Shown here: positions 1 through 10,656 of the stretch, one piece after another | Layout: each line of letters starts with the position of its first letter | How positions within the stretch are numbered: position 1 is the stretch's first letter | Assembly (NCBI RefSeq): GCF_014647635.1 | Contig: NZ_BMPO01000001.1 | Span: 434,001-498,000 of the forward strand | Direction: 5' to 3' | Length of the DNA stretch: 64,000 bases | Source: Pseudomonas matsuisoli | GTDB taxonomy: Bacteria; Pseudomonadota; Gammaproteobacteria; Pseudomonadales; Pseudomonadaceae | The notes under the pieces: model-generated | Databases searched by the model: none | What the model was told of the DNA's origin: nothing | Seen by the model: only the letters and a program-made list of their open reading frames with translations | Position numbers and translations under genes: made by a program

Positions 1-857
<857 letters not shown>

Positions 858-3005
858 TTAACCGAAGAACGACTGGCCATTACGGGCCATTTCGCGAAGT
901 TTTTCGGTGGGGTGATACATCGGTCCCAATTCCGCGTAGCGATCCGCCAACGCAACGAACGCTGCCACACCCATTTCATCGACGTAACGCAGCGCGCCAC
1001 CGCGGAACGGCGGGAAACCAATACCGTAAATCAAGCCCATGTCGGCCTCCGCGGCCGACTCGACGATGCCATCCTCAAGGCAACGAATCGTCTCCAGGCA
1101 AAGCGGGATCATCATCCAATTGATGATGTCCTCGTCGCTGAGCTCGCGTGACGCGTGCTTGATGGGCGCCAGGATGCCTTCGATCGACGCATCGACCACT
1201 TTCTTGGGCTTGCCACGCTTATCGGTTTCGTAGGCGTAGAAGCCCTTGCCGTTCTTTTGCCCCAAGCGCTTGGCATCGTAGAGCGCGTCCAGCGCAGTAC
1301 GTCCCGCTTCTTTCATGCGATCAGGAAAACCGTCGGCCATGACCTCGCGCGCATGGTGCGCAGTGTCGATACCGACGACATCCATTAGATAAGCTGGGCC
1401 CATCGGCCAACCGAAGCGCTCCATGACCGCATCGATGCGAACGAAGTCGACGCCCGCACCGACGAGCTTCGCGAAGCCGCCAAAGTATGGGAACAACACC
1501 CGGTTGACGAGAAAGCCCGGGCAATCGTTGACCACGATCGGGCTCTTGCCCATCTTCTTCGCATAAGCAACCACTGTGGCGATCGTCTGCTCGGACGTTT
1601 TCTCGCCACGGATGACTTCCACCAGCGGCATCATGTGCACAGGATTGAAAAAGTGCATGCCACAGAAGTGTTCGGGGCGCTTCAGCGCCTGGGCCAACAG
1701 GTTGATCGAGATAGTCGACGTATTGGAAGCCAGCACCGCATCTTCGCGTACCTGATCCTCGACTTCGGCCAGAACGGTCTGCTTAACCTTGGGGTTCTCG
1801 ACCACCGCCTCCACAACGACATCGACGGACTTGAAATCACCATAGGACAGCGTTGGGCGGATGGCATTGAGCGCAACAGCCATACCCGCGGCATCGAGCC
1901 GGCCCTTCTCGATGCGCTTGGCGAACAACTTGGACGCTTCGGAGAGGCCCAGTTCGATCGCTTCCTCGCGGATATCCTTCATCAGGATGGGCGTGCCCTT
2001 GAGCGCTGACTGGAACGCGATGCCGCCCCCCATGATCCCGGCGCCCAATACCGCCGCCTGCTTCACGTCGGCCGCGACCTTATCGTAACGCTTCGCCTTT
2101 TTCTTCAACGCCTGATCGTTGAGGAAAATACCGACCAAGCTCGATGACACCGACGACTTCGCCAGCTTGATGAATCCAGCGGATTCCACCTCCAGCGCCT
2201 TGTCCCGCCCGTAGCTCGCCGCTTTTTGAATCGCCTTGATAGCATCCACAGGCGCGGGGTAATGGGGCCCGGCCTTGCCGGCCACGAACCCTTTGGCAGA
2301 CTCGAATGCCAGCATCTGCTCGATAGGGCTCAGCTTAAGCTTTTCCAGCTTCGCCTGTCGCCGCGCACGGTAATCCAGCTCGCCAGAAATGGCGCGTTTG
2401 ACCATGTCGAGCGCGGCGGCTTCCAAGTATTGTGAATCGACGACCGCATCCACTGCCCCAACGGCGAGCGCTTCATCCGCGGTGTTTTCCTTCCCGGACG
2501 CGATCCATTCGATCGCATTGTCGCACCCGATCAGACGCGGCAATCGCACCGTACCGCCGAAGCCCGGATAGATGCCGAGTTTCACCTCTGGCAGCCCAAC
2601 CCGTGCCTTCTCGTTGGCAACGCGGAAATCGGCTGCGAGGCACATTTCCATGCCGCCGCCCAGGGCGATGCCGTTGATGGCAACGACCGTAGGCACAGGA
2701 AGATCTTCGAAATCATTGAAGATGGCATTGGCGCTACCGACCCAGGCCAATAGCTCCTCTTCCGGCAAACGGAAGGCATCGAGGAATTCGGTGATGTCGG
2801 CGCCGACGATGAAGACGTCCTTGCCGCTGGTGACGATTACGCCCTTGATGCTGGTGTCGGCCTTGATGGCATCTACGGCCTGACGCAATTCATCGAGGGT
2901 GAGCCTATTGAATTTATTGACCGATTCGCCGTCGAGATCGAATTTGAGTACGGCGATGCCGTCTTCGACCGACTGAACCGTGATGGCTTTACCTTCGTAA
3001 ATCAT
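858..3005 (-). CDS. fadB: Fatty acid oxidation complex subunit alpha FadB
   Basis: Multifunctional beta-oxidation enzyme of 715 aa, the usual length. The N-terminal crotonase domain (about 1-190) carries enoyl-CoA hydratase/isomerase activity, with the oxyanion-hole motif [19 protein letters not shown]. The central Rossmann domain ([10 protein letters not shown], about 320) and the following segment ([15 protein letters not shown]) are the 3-hydroxyacyl-CoA dehydrogenase. The ATG at 3005 is chosen over an in-frame TTG three bases upstream because it gives the standard [11 protein letters not shown]-terminus and has GGAG 8 nt upstream. It is the first gene of fadBA, and a PsrA-like operator lies about 110 bp upstream. 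Confidence 0.97.
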   Translation of the reverse strand: MIYEGKAITVQSVEDGIAVLKFDLDGESVNKFNRLTLDELRQAVDAIKADTSIKGVIVTSGKDVFIVGADITEFLDAFRLPEEELLAWVGSANAIFNDFEDLPVPTVVAINGIALGGGMEMCLAADFRVANEKARVGLPEVKLGIYPGFGGTVRLPRLIGCDNAIEWIASGKENTADEALAVGAVDAVVDSQYLEAAALDMVKRAISGELDYRARRQAKLEKLKLSPIEQMLAFESAKGFVAGKAGPHYPAPVDAIKAIQKAASYGRDKALEVESAGFIKLAKSSVSSSLVGIFLNDQALKKKAKRYDKVAADVKQAAVLGAGIMGGGIAFQSALKGTPILMKDIREEAIELGLSEASKLFAKRIEKGRLDAAGMAVALNAIRPTLSYGDFKSVDVVVEAVVENPKVKQTVLAEVEDQVREDAVLASNTSTISINLLAQALKRPEHFCGMHFFNPVHMMPLVEVIRGEKTSEQTIATVVAYAKKMGKSPIVVNDCPGFLVNRVLFPYFGGFAKLVGAGVDFVRIDAVMERFGWPMGPAYLMDVVGIDTAHHAREVMADGFPDRMKEAGRTALDALYDAKRLGQKNGKGFYAYETDKRGKPKKVVDASIEGILAPIKHASRELSDEDIINWMMIPLCLETIRCLEDGIVESAAEADMGLIYGIGFPPFRGGALRYVDEMGVAAFVALADRYAELGPMYHPTEKLREMARNGQSFFG

Positions 3006-3115
3006 CAACTGATCTCCAGGGTAACGATACAGGTGGAGCGCGTCGCGGACACCGATAAATCAACCCTGTCCGCTCACGCACTTGAACACTCAATGTAACC
3101 GGGTGCGAAAGAATT

Positions 3116-3129
3116 CATACGATCGTTTG
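3116..3129. promoter_or_regulatory. Candidate PsrA operator upstream of fadBA
   Basis: The sequence CATACGATCGTTTG matches the PsrA consensus (G/C)AAAC-N4-GTTT(G/C) except for one base in the left half. PsrA is a TetR-family repressor relieved by long-chain fatty acids, and it is known to control fadBA in P. aeruginosa. The site lies about 110 bp upstream of the fadB ATG, in the only gap that can hold the fadBA promoter. No psrA gene is in this window. The match is seen; the function is inferred. Confidence 0.5.
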
Positions 3130-3264
3130 ATTCGAACGAATGCACATTCATTCAATTGATTGGGTTTGTCAATTGGGCGACCGGACGATGGCGCGTCCAT
3201 CAGAGTGTAAGTCTGCATGGCGCAAGGTCTACAGGGCCGGGGCGAGATCCGGCGTTAAAACGGA

Positions 3265-3362
3265 GGCCGATAGCGCACTCGCGGACAAGCTGATCGCCGC
3301 CCGGCCCGCTCCTACAGGGTATGGAAGTGGAGTTGTAGGAGCGGGCTTGCCCGCGAATGCGG
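3265..3362. repeat. REP doublet, TGTAGGAGCGGGC family (inverted pair)
   Basis: Two REP-type copies face each other. The right copy starts TGTAGGAGCGGGCTTGCCCG at 3334, and the left copy is its inverted relative ending CCCGCTCCTACA at about 3316. Each can form a short GC-rich hairpin. Another copy of the same family lies at the right end of the window (63967-63996). The rest of the 3006-3431 gap holds the fadBA promoter region and no supported gene. Confidence 0.75.
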
Positions 3363-3431
3363 ATTTGCGATCAATACGATATCAGTGGCTTAGCGGATTC
3401 ATCGCGATCACCTCCGGCGATCGCCCCTCGC

Positions 3432-3869
3432 TTAGGCCAACGCTTTGAGCACCGCATGTACTTTCTCCAACGCCCCCTCTCCCCCGCGCTCGCCCCAATA
3501 GACAGAAAGAAGCTGCGCGCCGGCGTCCACCTTGAAAGCGTCGGCAGGAAGCTCGGCAAGACGCGCAACGACGCGAGCATCGCTACAGGGTTCGCGCCAT
3601 TGGTTCACCCAAACCCCGGGGCTGGCCTGCCAATAACTCCAAATATCGACACTGCTGCGTCGACGTGGAACATAATACTGCCCGCAACGCTGTGGCGGCT
3701 CCGGCTGCTGCCAGTGAGGCCAATGTTGCTCGGCAAGCTGCATGGAAAGCCCTAGCCGGCGGGCCTGCAGGCGTACTTCCATGCTGCCTTTTTGCCGCCG
3801 TGAGGGAATCAGCCAGGTAAGCGGGCTGAGCACAGCCAATAGGAGCAACAGGACGATCCAGACGGTCAT
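3432..3869 (-). CDS. Hypothetical membrane-anchored protein
   Basis: 145 aa. The first 22 residues (MTVWIVLLLLLAVLSPLTWLI) form one hydrophobic segment that acts as an anchor or uncleaved signal. A basic SRRQKGSMEVRLQARRLGL stretch follows, then a soluble, tryptophan-rich domain of unknown function. Its position between fadB and a uspA gene is the position of a conserved hypothetical gene (PA3015 region) in P. aeruginosa. No catalytic motif is seen and I do not recognise a named family. Codon use and synteny support it as a real gene. Confidence 0.7.
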   Translation of the reverse strand: MTVWIVLLLLLAVLSPLTWLIPSRRQKGSMEVRLQARRLGLSMQLAEQHWPHWQQPEPPQRCGQYYVPRRRSSVDIWSYWQASPGVWVNQWREPCSDARVVARLAELPADAFKVDAGAQLLSVYWGERGGEGALEKVHAVLKALA

Positions 3870-4084
3870 ACGTTATGCCAATAAATAGAAAGAAGCGGAG
3901 ATACCCCCATCGCTCCTCTATATAAGGAAACGTGGAGAAATAAAACTGATGCGACATGCGGGCGGCTTTTTGCCTGACCATTCGCCCAAGTCGCCAAACC
4001 GCGCCGTAGCCAACGTGTAAACCGGGCGCGGCAGAGCCAATGCTCGCCGCGCTGCGTACTCAGCTCGATATCAAGGAGAGTGCC

Positions 4085-4525
4085 ATGATCTACCGCCACA
4101 TTCTGGTCGCCATCGACCTTGCCGACGATTGCCATCCCGTCATCCGCCGCGCTCAGGCGCTTGCAGAAAGTTGCCAGGCTAAGTTTTCCCTGATCCATAT
4201 CGTGGAGCCGATGGCCATGGCCTTCGGCGGCGACGTTCCCATGGATTTGTCGATGCTGCAGCAGCAGCAATTCGAGCAGGCCCGCGAGCGCCTTGATGCG
4301 TTCACGGAGCGGCACAACGTTCCAGCTGAGAACAAGCATTTGGCTTATGGTCAGCCGCGTCAGGAAATCCATCGGCTTGCCGAAGAGCAAGGTTGCGACA
4401 TGATCGTGGTCGGCAGCCATGGCCGCCATGGTCTTGCGTTACTGCTTGGATCGACTGCCAATGACGTACTGCATGGCGCGCCTTGCGACGTACTCGCGGT
4501 GAAGCTTGAAAAGACCACCGCTTGA
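4085..4525 (+). CDS. Universal stress protein, UspA family
   Basis: 146 aa cytoplasmic protein with a single Usp domain. It opens MIYRHILVAIDLADDC and ends with the Usp nucleotide-loop signature VVGSHGRHGLALLLGSTAND, corresponding to the ATP-binding G-2x-G-9x-G(S/T) motif. Family members help survival in stasis and under oxidative or membrane stress; the substrate here is unknown. The start at 4085 is preferred over an in-frame codon at 4040 because AAGGAG lies 6 nt upstream and the Usp fold starts there. A convergent hairpin (4580-4604) separates it from uup. Confidence 0.9.
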   Translation: MIYRHILVAIDLADDCHPVIRRAQALAESCQAKFSLIHIVEPMAMAFGGDVPMDLSMLQQQQFEQARERLDAFTERHNVPAENKHLAYGQPRQEIHRLAEEQGCDMIVVGSHGRHGLALLLGSTANDVLHGAPCDVLAVKLEKTTA

Positions 4526-4579
4526 AGAAAGCGAAGCGCTGTAGGCCATAGGAACATCGCTGAAACGTTCGAGCCCTGC

Positions 4580-4604
4580 GCGTGTGGCAGAGACTGCCAC
4601 ACGC
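4580..4604. terminator. Hairpin between convergent uspA and uup
   Basis: Perfect 11 bp stem GCGTGTGGCAG / CTGCCACACGC with an AGA loop, lying between the ends of two convergent genes. The T-run is poor on both sides, so it may be a weak bidirectional terminator or an mRNA-stabilising hairpin. Confidence 0.5.
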
Positions 4605-4610
4605 GCCCCC

Positions 4611-6533
4611 TTATTCCTCCAATTCGGCCCAGCGCTCCAGCAGTGCATCGAGCTCCTGCTGCACGTGCTCCATGTCCGCCAGTACGGCCGTTGTTTCCGT
4701 GCCAGGCCGGCTATAGAAGTCCGGCGCCGATATCGTTTCATTGAGCGCTGCAAGCTTCTTTTCCAAGGCGTCAATTTGTCCCGGGATAGCGTCCAGTTCG
4801 CGCTGCAATTTATAGCTGAGCTTTTTCCTCGGCGTCGCTTCACCCGCGGTGGACTCGGGCTCGGCAGGCTTTTGCGCATCAGCGGCTGGCTTAGTTGATG
4901 AAGTGCCGGTAGATGGCCGCTCACCGACGCCCAGTAATCGCGGTGAACCGCCCTGGCGCAACCAATCCTGGTAGCCACCGACATATTCCCGAATCCGCCC
5001 CTCGCCTTCGAAGACCAGCGTGCTGGTAACGACGTTGTCCAGGAAGGCCCGGTCGTGGCTGACCATCAGTACGGTGCCCTGGAAATCCAGCAGGATCTCT
5101 TCCAGCAATTCGAGGGTTTCGACATCGAGGTCGTTGGTCGGCTCGTCGAGCACCAACATGTTCGCGGGCTTGCTGAAAAGCTTCGCCAAGAGCAGACGCG
5201 CCCGCTCGCCGCCGGACAACGCCTTGACTGGCGTGCGGGCACGCTGCGGGCTGAACAGAAAGTCGCCCAGGTAGCTCAGCACATGCCGATTCTGCCCGTT
5301 GATGCTGATGAAATCGCGTCCTTCGGCGACGTTGTCGACCACCGTTTTTTCCGGCTCTAACTGCAGACGCAACTGATCGAAATAGGCAATCTCGAGCTTG
5401 GTTCCACTTTCGATAGTGCCCGAGGTCGGCTGCAGCTCGCCGAGCAGCAATTTCAGGAGAGTGGTCTTGCCCGTTCCGTTCGCACCGAGGAGGCCAATGC
5501 GGTCCCCGCGTTGCACCACCATCGAAAAGTCTCGAATGATCGGTACCTGCCCCGCATGACCGAATGAAACCTGCTCGGCGACAATGACCTGTTTGCCGGA
5601 TTTATCCGCAACCTCGAGCTGGAAATTGGCGGTGCCCTGACGGTTGCGTCGCTCGCCCCGCTCAGCGCGCATGGCCTTCAGCGCGCGAACACGGCCTTCA
5701 TTACGGGTGCGTCGCGCCTTGATGCCTTGGCGAATCCACACCTCCTCTTGCGCAAGACGCTTATCGAACAGTGCATTGGCCGCTTCCTCGGCCGCCAATT
5801 GCTGTTCCTTGTGCACCAGGAAACTGGCGTAGTCGCCGTTCCAATCGATGAGGTGTCCACGGTCGAGTTCGAGAATCCGAGTGGCGAGGTTTTGCAGGAA
5901 GGCCCGGTCGTGGGTAATGAACATTACCGCGCCGGTGAACCCCATGAGGGCTTCTTCAAGCCAAGCGATCGCGCCGATATCCAAGTGGTTGGTTGGTTCG
6001 TCCAGCAGCAACAGATCGGGCTCGGCGACCAGCGCTTGCGCAAGCAAGACGCGCCGCCGCCAACCCCCGGAAAGCTCCGCAAGCGTCTTTTCAGCCGGCA
6101 GCTGCAAACGGCTCAGGGTACTTTCGACCAACTGTTGCAAACGCCAACCATCACGGGCTTCGAGTTCTTGCTGTACGCGAGCGAGGCGGGTCAGGTCCTC
6201 CTCGGTAACGATATTGAGGCTGAGCCGATGAAACTCGGTCAGAAGCTCGCCAACACCCGACAAACCCGCCGCAACCACATCGAATACCGTGCGGTCATCC
6301 GCACGCGGCAACTCCTGGGGCAACTCGCCGATCTTCAGCGCTGGCGCACGCCAAATTTCGCCGTCGTCGGCATGCTGATCGCCTTTTACGAGGCGCAACA
6401 TGCTCGACTTGCCCGTACCGTTACGGCCAATGACGCAAACGCGCTCCCCCCGGGCGATTTGCCAGGAGACCCCGTCCAGCAGTGGTACGGCCCCGTAGGC
6501 AAGTGAGACAGCGGTAAACTTGAGCAGCGTCAT
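4611..6533 (-). CDS. uup: ATP-binding protein Uup (ABC-F family)
   Basis: 640 aa soluble ABC-F ATPase without membrane segments. It has two ATPase domains: Walker A GRNGTGKSS with signature LSGGWRRR in the first, and GANGTGKTT with LSGGERAR in the second. Both have DEPTNHLD/DEPTNDLD Walker B motifs. A C-terminal charged coiled coil (last ~90 residues) is the Uup-type DNA/ribosome-binding tail. Uup limits precise excision of transposons and acts with ribosomes or DNA intermediates in E. coli. The ATG at 6533 has GGAG upstream, and the next gene is slt as in P. aeruginosa (PA3019-PA3020). Confidence 0.93.
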   Translation of the reverse strand: MTLLKFTAVSLAYGAVPLLDGVSWQIARGERVCVIGRNGTGKSSMLRLVKGDQHADDGEIWRAPALKIGELPQELPRADDRTVFDVVAAGLSGVGELLTEFHRLSLNIVTEEDLTRLARVQQELEARDGWRLQQLVESTLSRLQLPAEKTLAELSGGWRRRVLLAQALVAEPDLLLLDEPTNHLDIGAIAWLEEALMGFTGAVMFITHDRAFLQNLATRILELDRGHLIDWNGDYASFLVHKEQQLAAEEAANALFDKRLAQEEVWIRQGIKARRTRNEGRVRALKAMRAERGERRNRQGTANFQLEVADKSGKQVIVAEQVSFGHAGQVPIIRDFSMVVQRGDRIGLLGANGTGKTTLLKLLLGELQPTSGTIESGTKLEIAYFDQLRLQLEPEKTVVDNVAEGRDFISINGQNRHVLSYLGDFLFSPQRARTPVKALSGGERARLLLAKLFSKPANMLVLDEPTNDLDVETLELLEEILLDFQGTVLMVSHDRAFLDNVVTSTLVFEGEGRIREYVGGYQDWLRQGGSPRLLGVGERPSTGTSSTKPAADAQKPAEPESTAGEATPRKKLSYKLQRELDAIPGQIDALEKKLAALNETISAPDFYSRPGTETTAVLADMEHVQQELDALLERWAELEE

Positions 6534-6824
6534 GTGATTCTCCATGGAACAGGCGGCCATTCTAAGAGCGTCCCCGGCATCTCGCGAGCACCAACGTTGT
6601 TGGCGGGCATTTACTTCGAATCAGCAAGCCCAATACGCCGTGGTCACACCTGCTCCCATTCCTCCATAACGTACGCGGCAGCCTCGTTTGCAACCTGTTG
6701 TTTCGTCGCCCGTCGGGAGCCAGGCCTTGTGCTTCCCATCCCGGAATAGCACGGGCTAAGCTAGCCTAACCATCTGGCGGTAGCCTCTTGCCGCCATCGG
6801 CTCACCCTCTCGTTCGGAAGTGTC

Positions 6825-8753
6825 ATGCGTGATCGTCTGATCAGTCTCTGCTGTGGTCTCTCCCTCGCCCTTCTCACCTTGCAAAGTGCCAATGCCGCCA
6901 CCCTGGCCGAACAACGCCAGTACTACAACGAAGCCAAAGCGGCCTTGGAAAAAGGCAACAGTGAGCCTTATCGCCGCTACGCGTCCGCATTGAGCGGCTA
7001 CCCGCTGGAGCCTTACCTGGCATATGACGAACTGACGGCTCGTCTCAAGAGCGCGAGCAACAGCGAGGTCAAAGCGTTCCTGGCGGACCACGGCGATCTC
7101 CCCCAGGCGAACTGGATGAAACTGCGCTGGCTACGCTGGTTAGCCGAGCGCGGCGAATGGCAGACCTTCGTGGATTACTACGATCCGGCGATGAATTTCA
7201 CAGAGCTCGATTGCCTGTACGGTCAGTATCAGCTGTCGCATCGCCAGGAAGCCGAAGGCTTCAAGACCGCAGAGCAGCTGTGGCTGGTGGGTAAATCGCA
7301 ACCGAACGCATGTGATGCGCTCTTCGACCAATGGGCGGCGCGGGGCCAACTGACTGAAAGCAAACGCTGGCAGCGCGTGAAACTGGCGACCGAAGCCCGC
7401 GAATTTGGCCTTGCCACGCATTTGAGCAAGTCGCTCACCTCGCTAGGCAAACACGCCGCGTTGCTGATCGAAGTGGCGCAAAAGCCGCAAATTCTCCAGC
7501 AGACTGGCCGCTTCCTGCCAGCCGACGAAGTTATGTCCGATGTCGTGAGTGTCGGCCTGCGGCGGTTAGCCCGTGAAGACCCGGAGAAAGCCGTGCCGTT
7601 GCTGGATGTCTATGCCGCGCGGATGGACTTTTCGAGCAGCGAGAAAGTCGCAATTGCGCGCGAGATCGGTCTTACTCTCGCCCGCCGTTTCGATGCGCGC
7701 GCCCTGCCGATATTGGACCGATACGACCCGAATCTGCAGGACGACACCGTTAGCGAATGGCATGCGCGCCTCCTGCTTCGACTGGGGCGTTGGGAAGAAG
7801 CCTACACGCTCATCAGCCGCATGCCCACGTCCCTGTCCGAGACCAGCCGCTGGCAATACTGGCGCGCCCGAAGCCTGGAACTTGCCCGCCCCAACAGCAA
7901 AGAAGCGGTGGCCTTGTACAAGCCGGTCGCCCAGGAGAGGGATTTCTACGGCTTCCTTGCGGCAGACCGTATCCAGGCCCCTTACAGCGTCAACAACCGG
8001 CCTCTGGTCCTGAGCAACGCCGTCGAGCGCAAGGTGCGCAATACGCCGGGAATCCAGCGTGCGCTGGAATTCTATGCGCGGGGCGAAGTGGTCAATGCGC
8101 GGCGGGAGTGGTACCACGTCTCCAAATTCCTCGACCGCGACGAGATGGTCGCCCAGGCACGCATGGCCTATGACATGGGCTGGTATTTCCCGGCGATTCG
8201 CACCATCAGCCAGGCGAAATATTGGGACGACCTCGATATACGTTTCCCCATGGCCTACCGCGACACGCTCGTGCGCGAAGCCAAGGCACGAGGCCTTCAT
8301 TCGAGCTGGGTATTCGCGATCACGCGGCAAGAAAGCGCATTCATGGCCGATGCACGCTCCGGCGTAGGCGCCACCGGCCTCATGCAGCTGATGCCAGCGA
8401 CGGCCCGGGAGACCGCACGGCGCTTCGACATTCCGCTAACCAATATCAACAATCTGGTGCTGCCGGATACGAACATCCAACTGGGCGCCGCCTACTTGAG
8501 CCAGGTCCACGCGCAGTTCAACGGCAATCGGGTGCTGGCATCCGCAGCGTATAACGCAGGACCGGGCCGCGTGCGGCAATGGCTGAAAGATGCGCGTCAC
8601 CTGGCCTTTGATGTCTGGGTCGAGAACATCCCGTTCAATGAGACCCGTCAGTACGTACAGAACGTGCTGTCCTACGCGGTCATCTACGGACAGAAACTCA
8701 ACAATCCGCAGCCCGTCGTGGACTGGCACGAGCGGTACTTCGACGATATCTGA
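6825..8753 (+). CDS. slt: Soluble lytic murein transglycosylase Slt
   Basis: 642 aa periplasmic exo-lytic transglycosylase that cleaves peptidoglycan with formation of 1,6-anhydro-muropeptides. A Sec signal peptide covers residues 1-25 (MRDRLISLCCGLSLALL...SANA). A long alpha-superhelical U/L domain follows. The C-terminal SLT domain starts near residue 480 with the catalytic Glu in FAITRQESAFMADARSG, then GLMQLMP and AYNAGPGRV. The length matches PA3020 (642 aa). It lies directly after divergent uup, and the downstream inverted repeat at 8770-8829 may protect the mRNA 3' end. Confidence 0.95.
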   Translation: MRDRLISLCCGLSLALLTLQSANAATLAEQRQYYNEAKAALEKGNSEPYRRYASALSGYPLEPYLAYDELTARLKSASNSEVKAFLADHGDLPQANWMKLRWLRWLAERGEWQTFVDYYDPAMNFTELDCLYGQYQLSHRQEAEGFKTAEQLWLVGKSQPNACDALFDQWAARGQLTESKRWQRVKLATEAREFGLATHLSKSLTSLGKHAALLIEVAQKPQILQQTGRFLPADEVMSDVVSVGLRRLAREDPEKAVPLLDVYAARMDFSSSEKVAIAREIGLTLARRFDARALPILDRYDPNLQDDTVSEWHARLLLRLGRWEEAYTLISRMPTSLSETSRWQYWRARSLELARPNSKEAVALYKPVAQERDFYGFLAADRIQAPYSVNNRPLVLSNAVERKVRNTPGIQRALEFYARGEVVNARREWYHVSKFLDRDEMVAQARMAYDMGWYFPAIRTISQAKYWDDLDIRFPMAYRDTLVREAKARGLHSSWVFAITRQESAFMADARSGVGATGLMQLMPATARETARRFDIPLTNINNLVLPDTNIQLGAAYLSQVHAQFNGNRVLASAAYNAGPGRVRQWLKDARHLAFDVWVENIPFNETRQYVQNVLSYAVIYGQKLNNPQPVVDWHERYFDDI

Positions 8754-8769
8754 AGGACACGACGTACAC

Positions 8770-8829
8770 GTAGGGCGGGTGAAACCCGCGTGAATATCCG
8801 CAAAACGCTGCGGGTTTTACCCGCCCTAC
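8770..8829. repeat. Inverted repeat, GTAGGGCGGGTG family
   Basis: Near-perfect 20 bp arms (GTAGGGCGGGTGAAACCCGC and its complement with one difference) flank a 20 bp spacer. The element lies between the convergent slt and MOSC genes. A second member of the family is at 57326-57383, also at a gene end. Each arm contains its own short GGGT...ACCC palindrome, as in REPINs. It may also end transcription from both sides. Confidence 0.75.
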
Positions 8830-8832
8830 GGA

Positions 8833-9633
8833 TCACCTGTACTCCACTACCTCGACAGCCATTCCCACTTCCAGTCGGCCGATCCCATCGCAGACCAGGT
8901 TTTGGCCGAACAGCACCCCGCCCTCGCCCTTTCGATAGGTGGCAAGGGTTTTCAGCGGCTCGAGATCACTGCTTTTTTCGCCGGTTTCCGGGTCGAGCGT
9001 CGTCATGACGCAGCGGGTGCAGGGTTTCGCGATCCGGAACTCGAGCTCGCCGATGCGAACGCGCTTCCAACGGTCTTCCGCATAGGGCTCGATACCACTG
9101 ATGACCAGGTTCGGTCGGAACCGAAGCATTTCCAGCGAGCGCCCGACCCGCTGCGACAAATCCGCTAACGAGCCCTCGCCGATCAGCAAAACAGGGAAGC
9201 CATCGGCGAAGGACACTCGATCACCAGGTTCCGCGCCATTGACCAAGCGAATGCAGTCTTCTGGCATATACACCAGCCGACAAGAACGCTCGAAGAACGC
9301 GCTCAGCCAAGCCGCCGCCGCGTCACCGGCATCTGGCACGCGCAGCGTGTCGGTCCACACGGTTACGCCGCGTTCGAGCGCATTCTCGGCAGGCTGGGGC
9401 ACATCGATGGCGCCATATCCGGGTGCACTGAGGTTTAGACCGTCGTCGGTATAGCGCGCCGTTAACTGGGTCATTCGAGGGAACTGACGCTGCGTCATGA
9501 AGCGGCCGTTGGTTTCATCCACGACCAACCAACGGCGATCACCCTCGAGGCCCAATGCGCCGATAGCGGAAACGGTCAGGGGTTCGGCAACGGAAGATTT
9601 CAGAGGGTAGCGATACAACCCGGATAGACGCAT
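8833..9633 (-). CDS. MOSC domain-containing protein (YcbX/mARC-like)
   Basis: 266 aa. An N-terminal MOSC beta-barrel domain (residues 1-120, with GLEGDRRWLVVDETNGRFMTQRQ) is followed by the C-terminal MOSC domain with the molybdenum-ligand cysteine in KPCTRCVMTTLDPETGEK. E. coli YcbX and mitochondrial mARC proteins with this layout bind Mo cofactor and reduce N-hydroxylated compounds. The [2Fe-2S] domain of YcbX is absent, so an external electron donor would be needed. The physiological substrate is unknown. The MoCo genes moeA/moaB/mobA lie 3-5 kb away but are not in the same operon. Confidence 0.88.
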   Translation of the reverse strand: MRLSGLYRYPLKSSVAEPLTVSAIGALGLEGDRRWLVVDETNGRFMTQRQFPRMTQLTARYTDDGLNLSAPGYGAIDVPQPAENALERGVTVWTDTLRVPDAGDAAAAWLSAFFERSCRLVYMPEDCIRLVNGAEPGDRVSFADGFPVLLIGEGSLADLSQRVGRSLEMLRFRPNLVISGIEPYAEDRWKRVRIGELEFRIAKPCTRCVMTTLDPETGEKSSDLEPLKTLATYRKGEGGVLFGQNLVCDGIGRLEVGMAVEVVEYR

Positions 9634-9732
9634 GGGAACGATCCTGTCGAGCTCAAAGAGTAGCGACAGAATACGCCATCGTTGCCAGCGGCCCCAGACG
9701 TTGCGGATCGCTCAGTTGCCCCCGTCGACCGA

Positions 9733-10656
9733 TCAGCCGAGCGCCAATCGTTCGCGGATGACATCCACGAGCTTGTCGGGCTGGAATTTGGACAGGAAGT
9801 TGTCGCAGCCGACCTTCTTCACCATCGCTTCGTTGAAGCTTCCAGAAAGGGAGGTGTGCAACACGACATAAAGGTCGCGCAACCGCGGGTCCTGACGGAT
9901 TTCGGTGGTCAAGCGATAACCATCCATCTCGGGCATTTCCGCATCGGTGAAAACCATCAGCAAGCGGTCAGTCACGATCTCGCCGGCATCCGCCCACTTC
10001 TTCAAGAGAGCGAGCCCACGCAGCCCATCGCTGGCCACGTGAGCGCGGATACCAAGCTGATTCATGGTTTCCCGTAGTTGATTGATCGCGACGCTGGAAT
10101 CGTCGACGAGCAGCACCTCGCGCCCACGCGCTTTTTCGAGCAGCGGATCGGCCAGTTTTTCCTCGGAGACCTTGGTGTTCATCGGCACGATTTCGGCCAA
10201 CACCTTCTCGACATCGATGACTTCGACAATCTGATTGTCGACCTTGGTGATCGCCGTTAGATAGTGCTGCCGTCCGGCGCCTTTCGGCGGTGGCTGAATG
10301 GATTCCCAGTTCAGGTTGATGATGCGATCGACACTGCCTACCAGGAACGCCTGCACCGAGCGGTTGTACTCTGTCACGATGATCGTGCTCTTCTCATCGG
10401 GCACCAGCGGTCGCAGGCCGATAGCCTGGGACAAGTCGACGACCGGTAGGGTCTGGCCGCGCAGATTGATTACGCCGCACACGCAACGGTGACGCTGGGG
10501 CATCAACGTCAGTTTTGGAAGTTGCAGCACTTCCTGCACCTTGAACACGTTGATCGCGAATAACTGACGCCCATGCAAGCGGAACATGAGAATTTCCAGG
10601 CGATTCTCACCCACCAATTGGGTGCGCTGATCGACGGTATCGAGAATGCCGGCCAT
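9733..10656 (-). CDS. Chemotaxis coupling protein CheV
   Basis: 307 aa. Residues about 15-160 form a CheW-like coupling domain (QLFAINVFKVQEVLQ, CGVINLRGQTLPVVDL), and residues about 175-305 form a response-regulator receiver. In the receiver the acidic pair is LLVDDSS, the phospho-acceptor Asp lies in MVFTDAEMPEMDG, and the conserved Lys lies in FLSKFQP. CheV couples chemoreceptors to CheA and is thought to act in adaptation or as a phosphate sink. GAGGA lies 7 nt before the ATG. The gene stands alone, as several cheV genes do in Pseudomonas. Confidence 0.92.
   Translation of the reverse strand: MAGILDTVDQRTQLVGENRLEILMFRLHGRQLFAINVFKVQEVLQLPKLTLMPQRHRCVCGVINLRGQTLPVVDLSQAIGLRPLVPDEKSTIIVTEYNRSVQAFLVGSVDRIINLNWESIQPPPKGAGRQHYLTAITKVDNQIVEVIDVEKVLAEIVPMNTKVSEEKLADPLLEKARGREVLLVDDSSVAINQLRETMNQLGIRAHVASDGLRGLALLKKWADAGEIVTDRLLMVFTDAEMPEMDGYRLTTEIRQDPRLRDLYVVLHTSLSGSFNEAMVKKVGCDNFLSKFQPDKLVDVIRERLALG

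Noticed and set aside
3140-3448. 102-codon frame in the fadB upstream gap
   Set aside because: It runs through REP repeats and has no homologue-like features.
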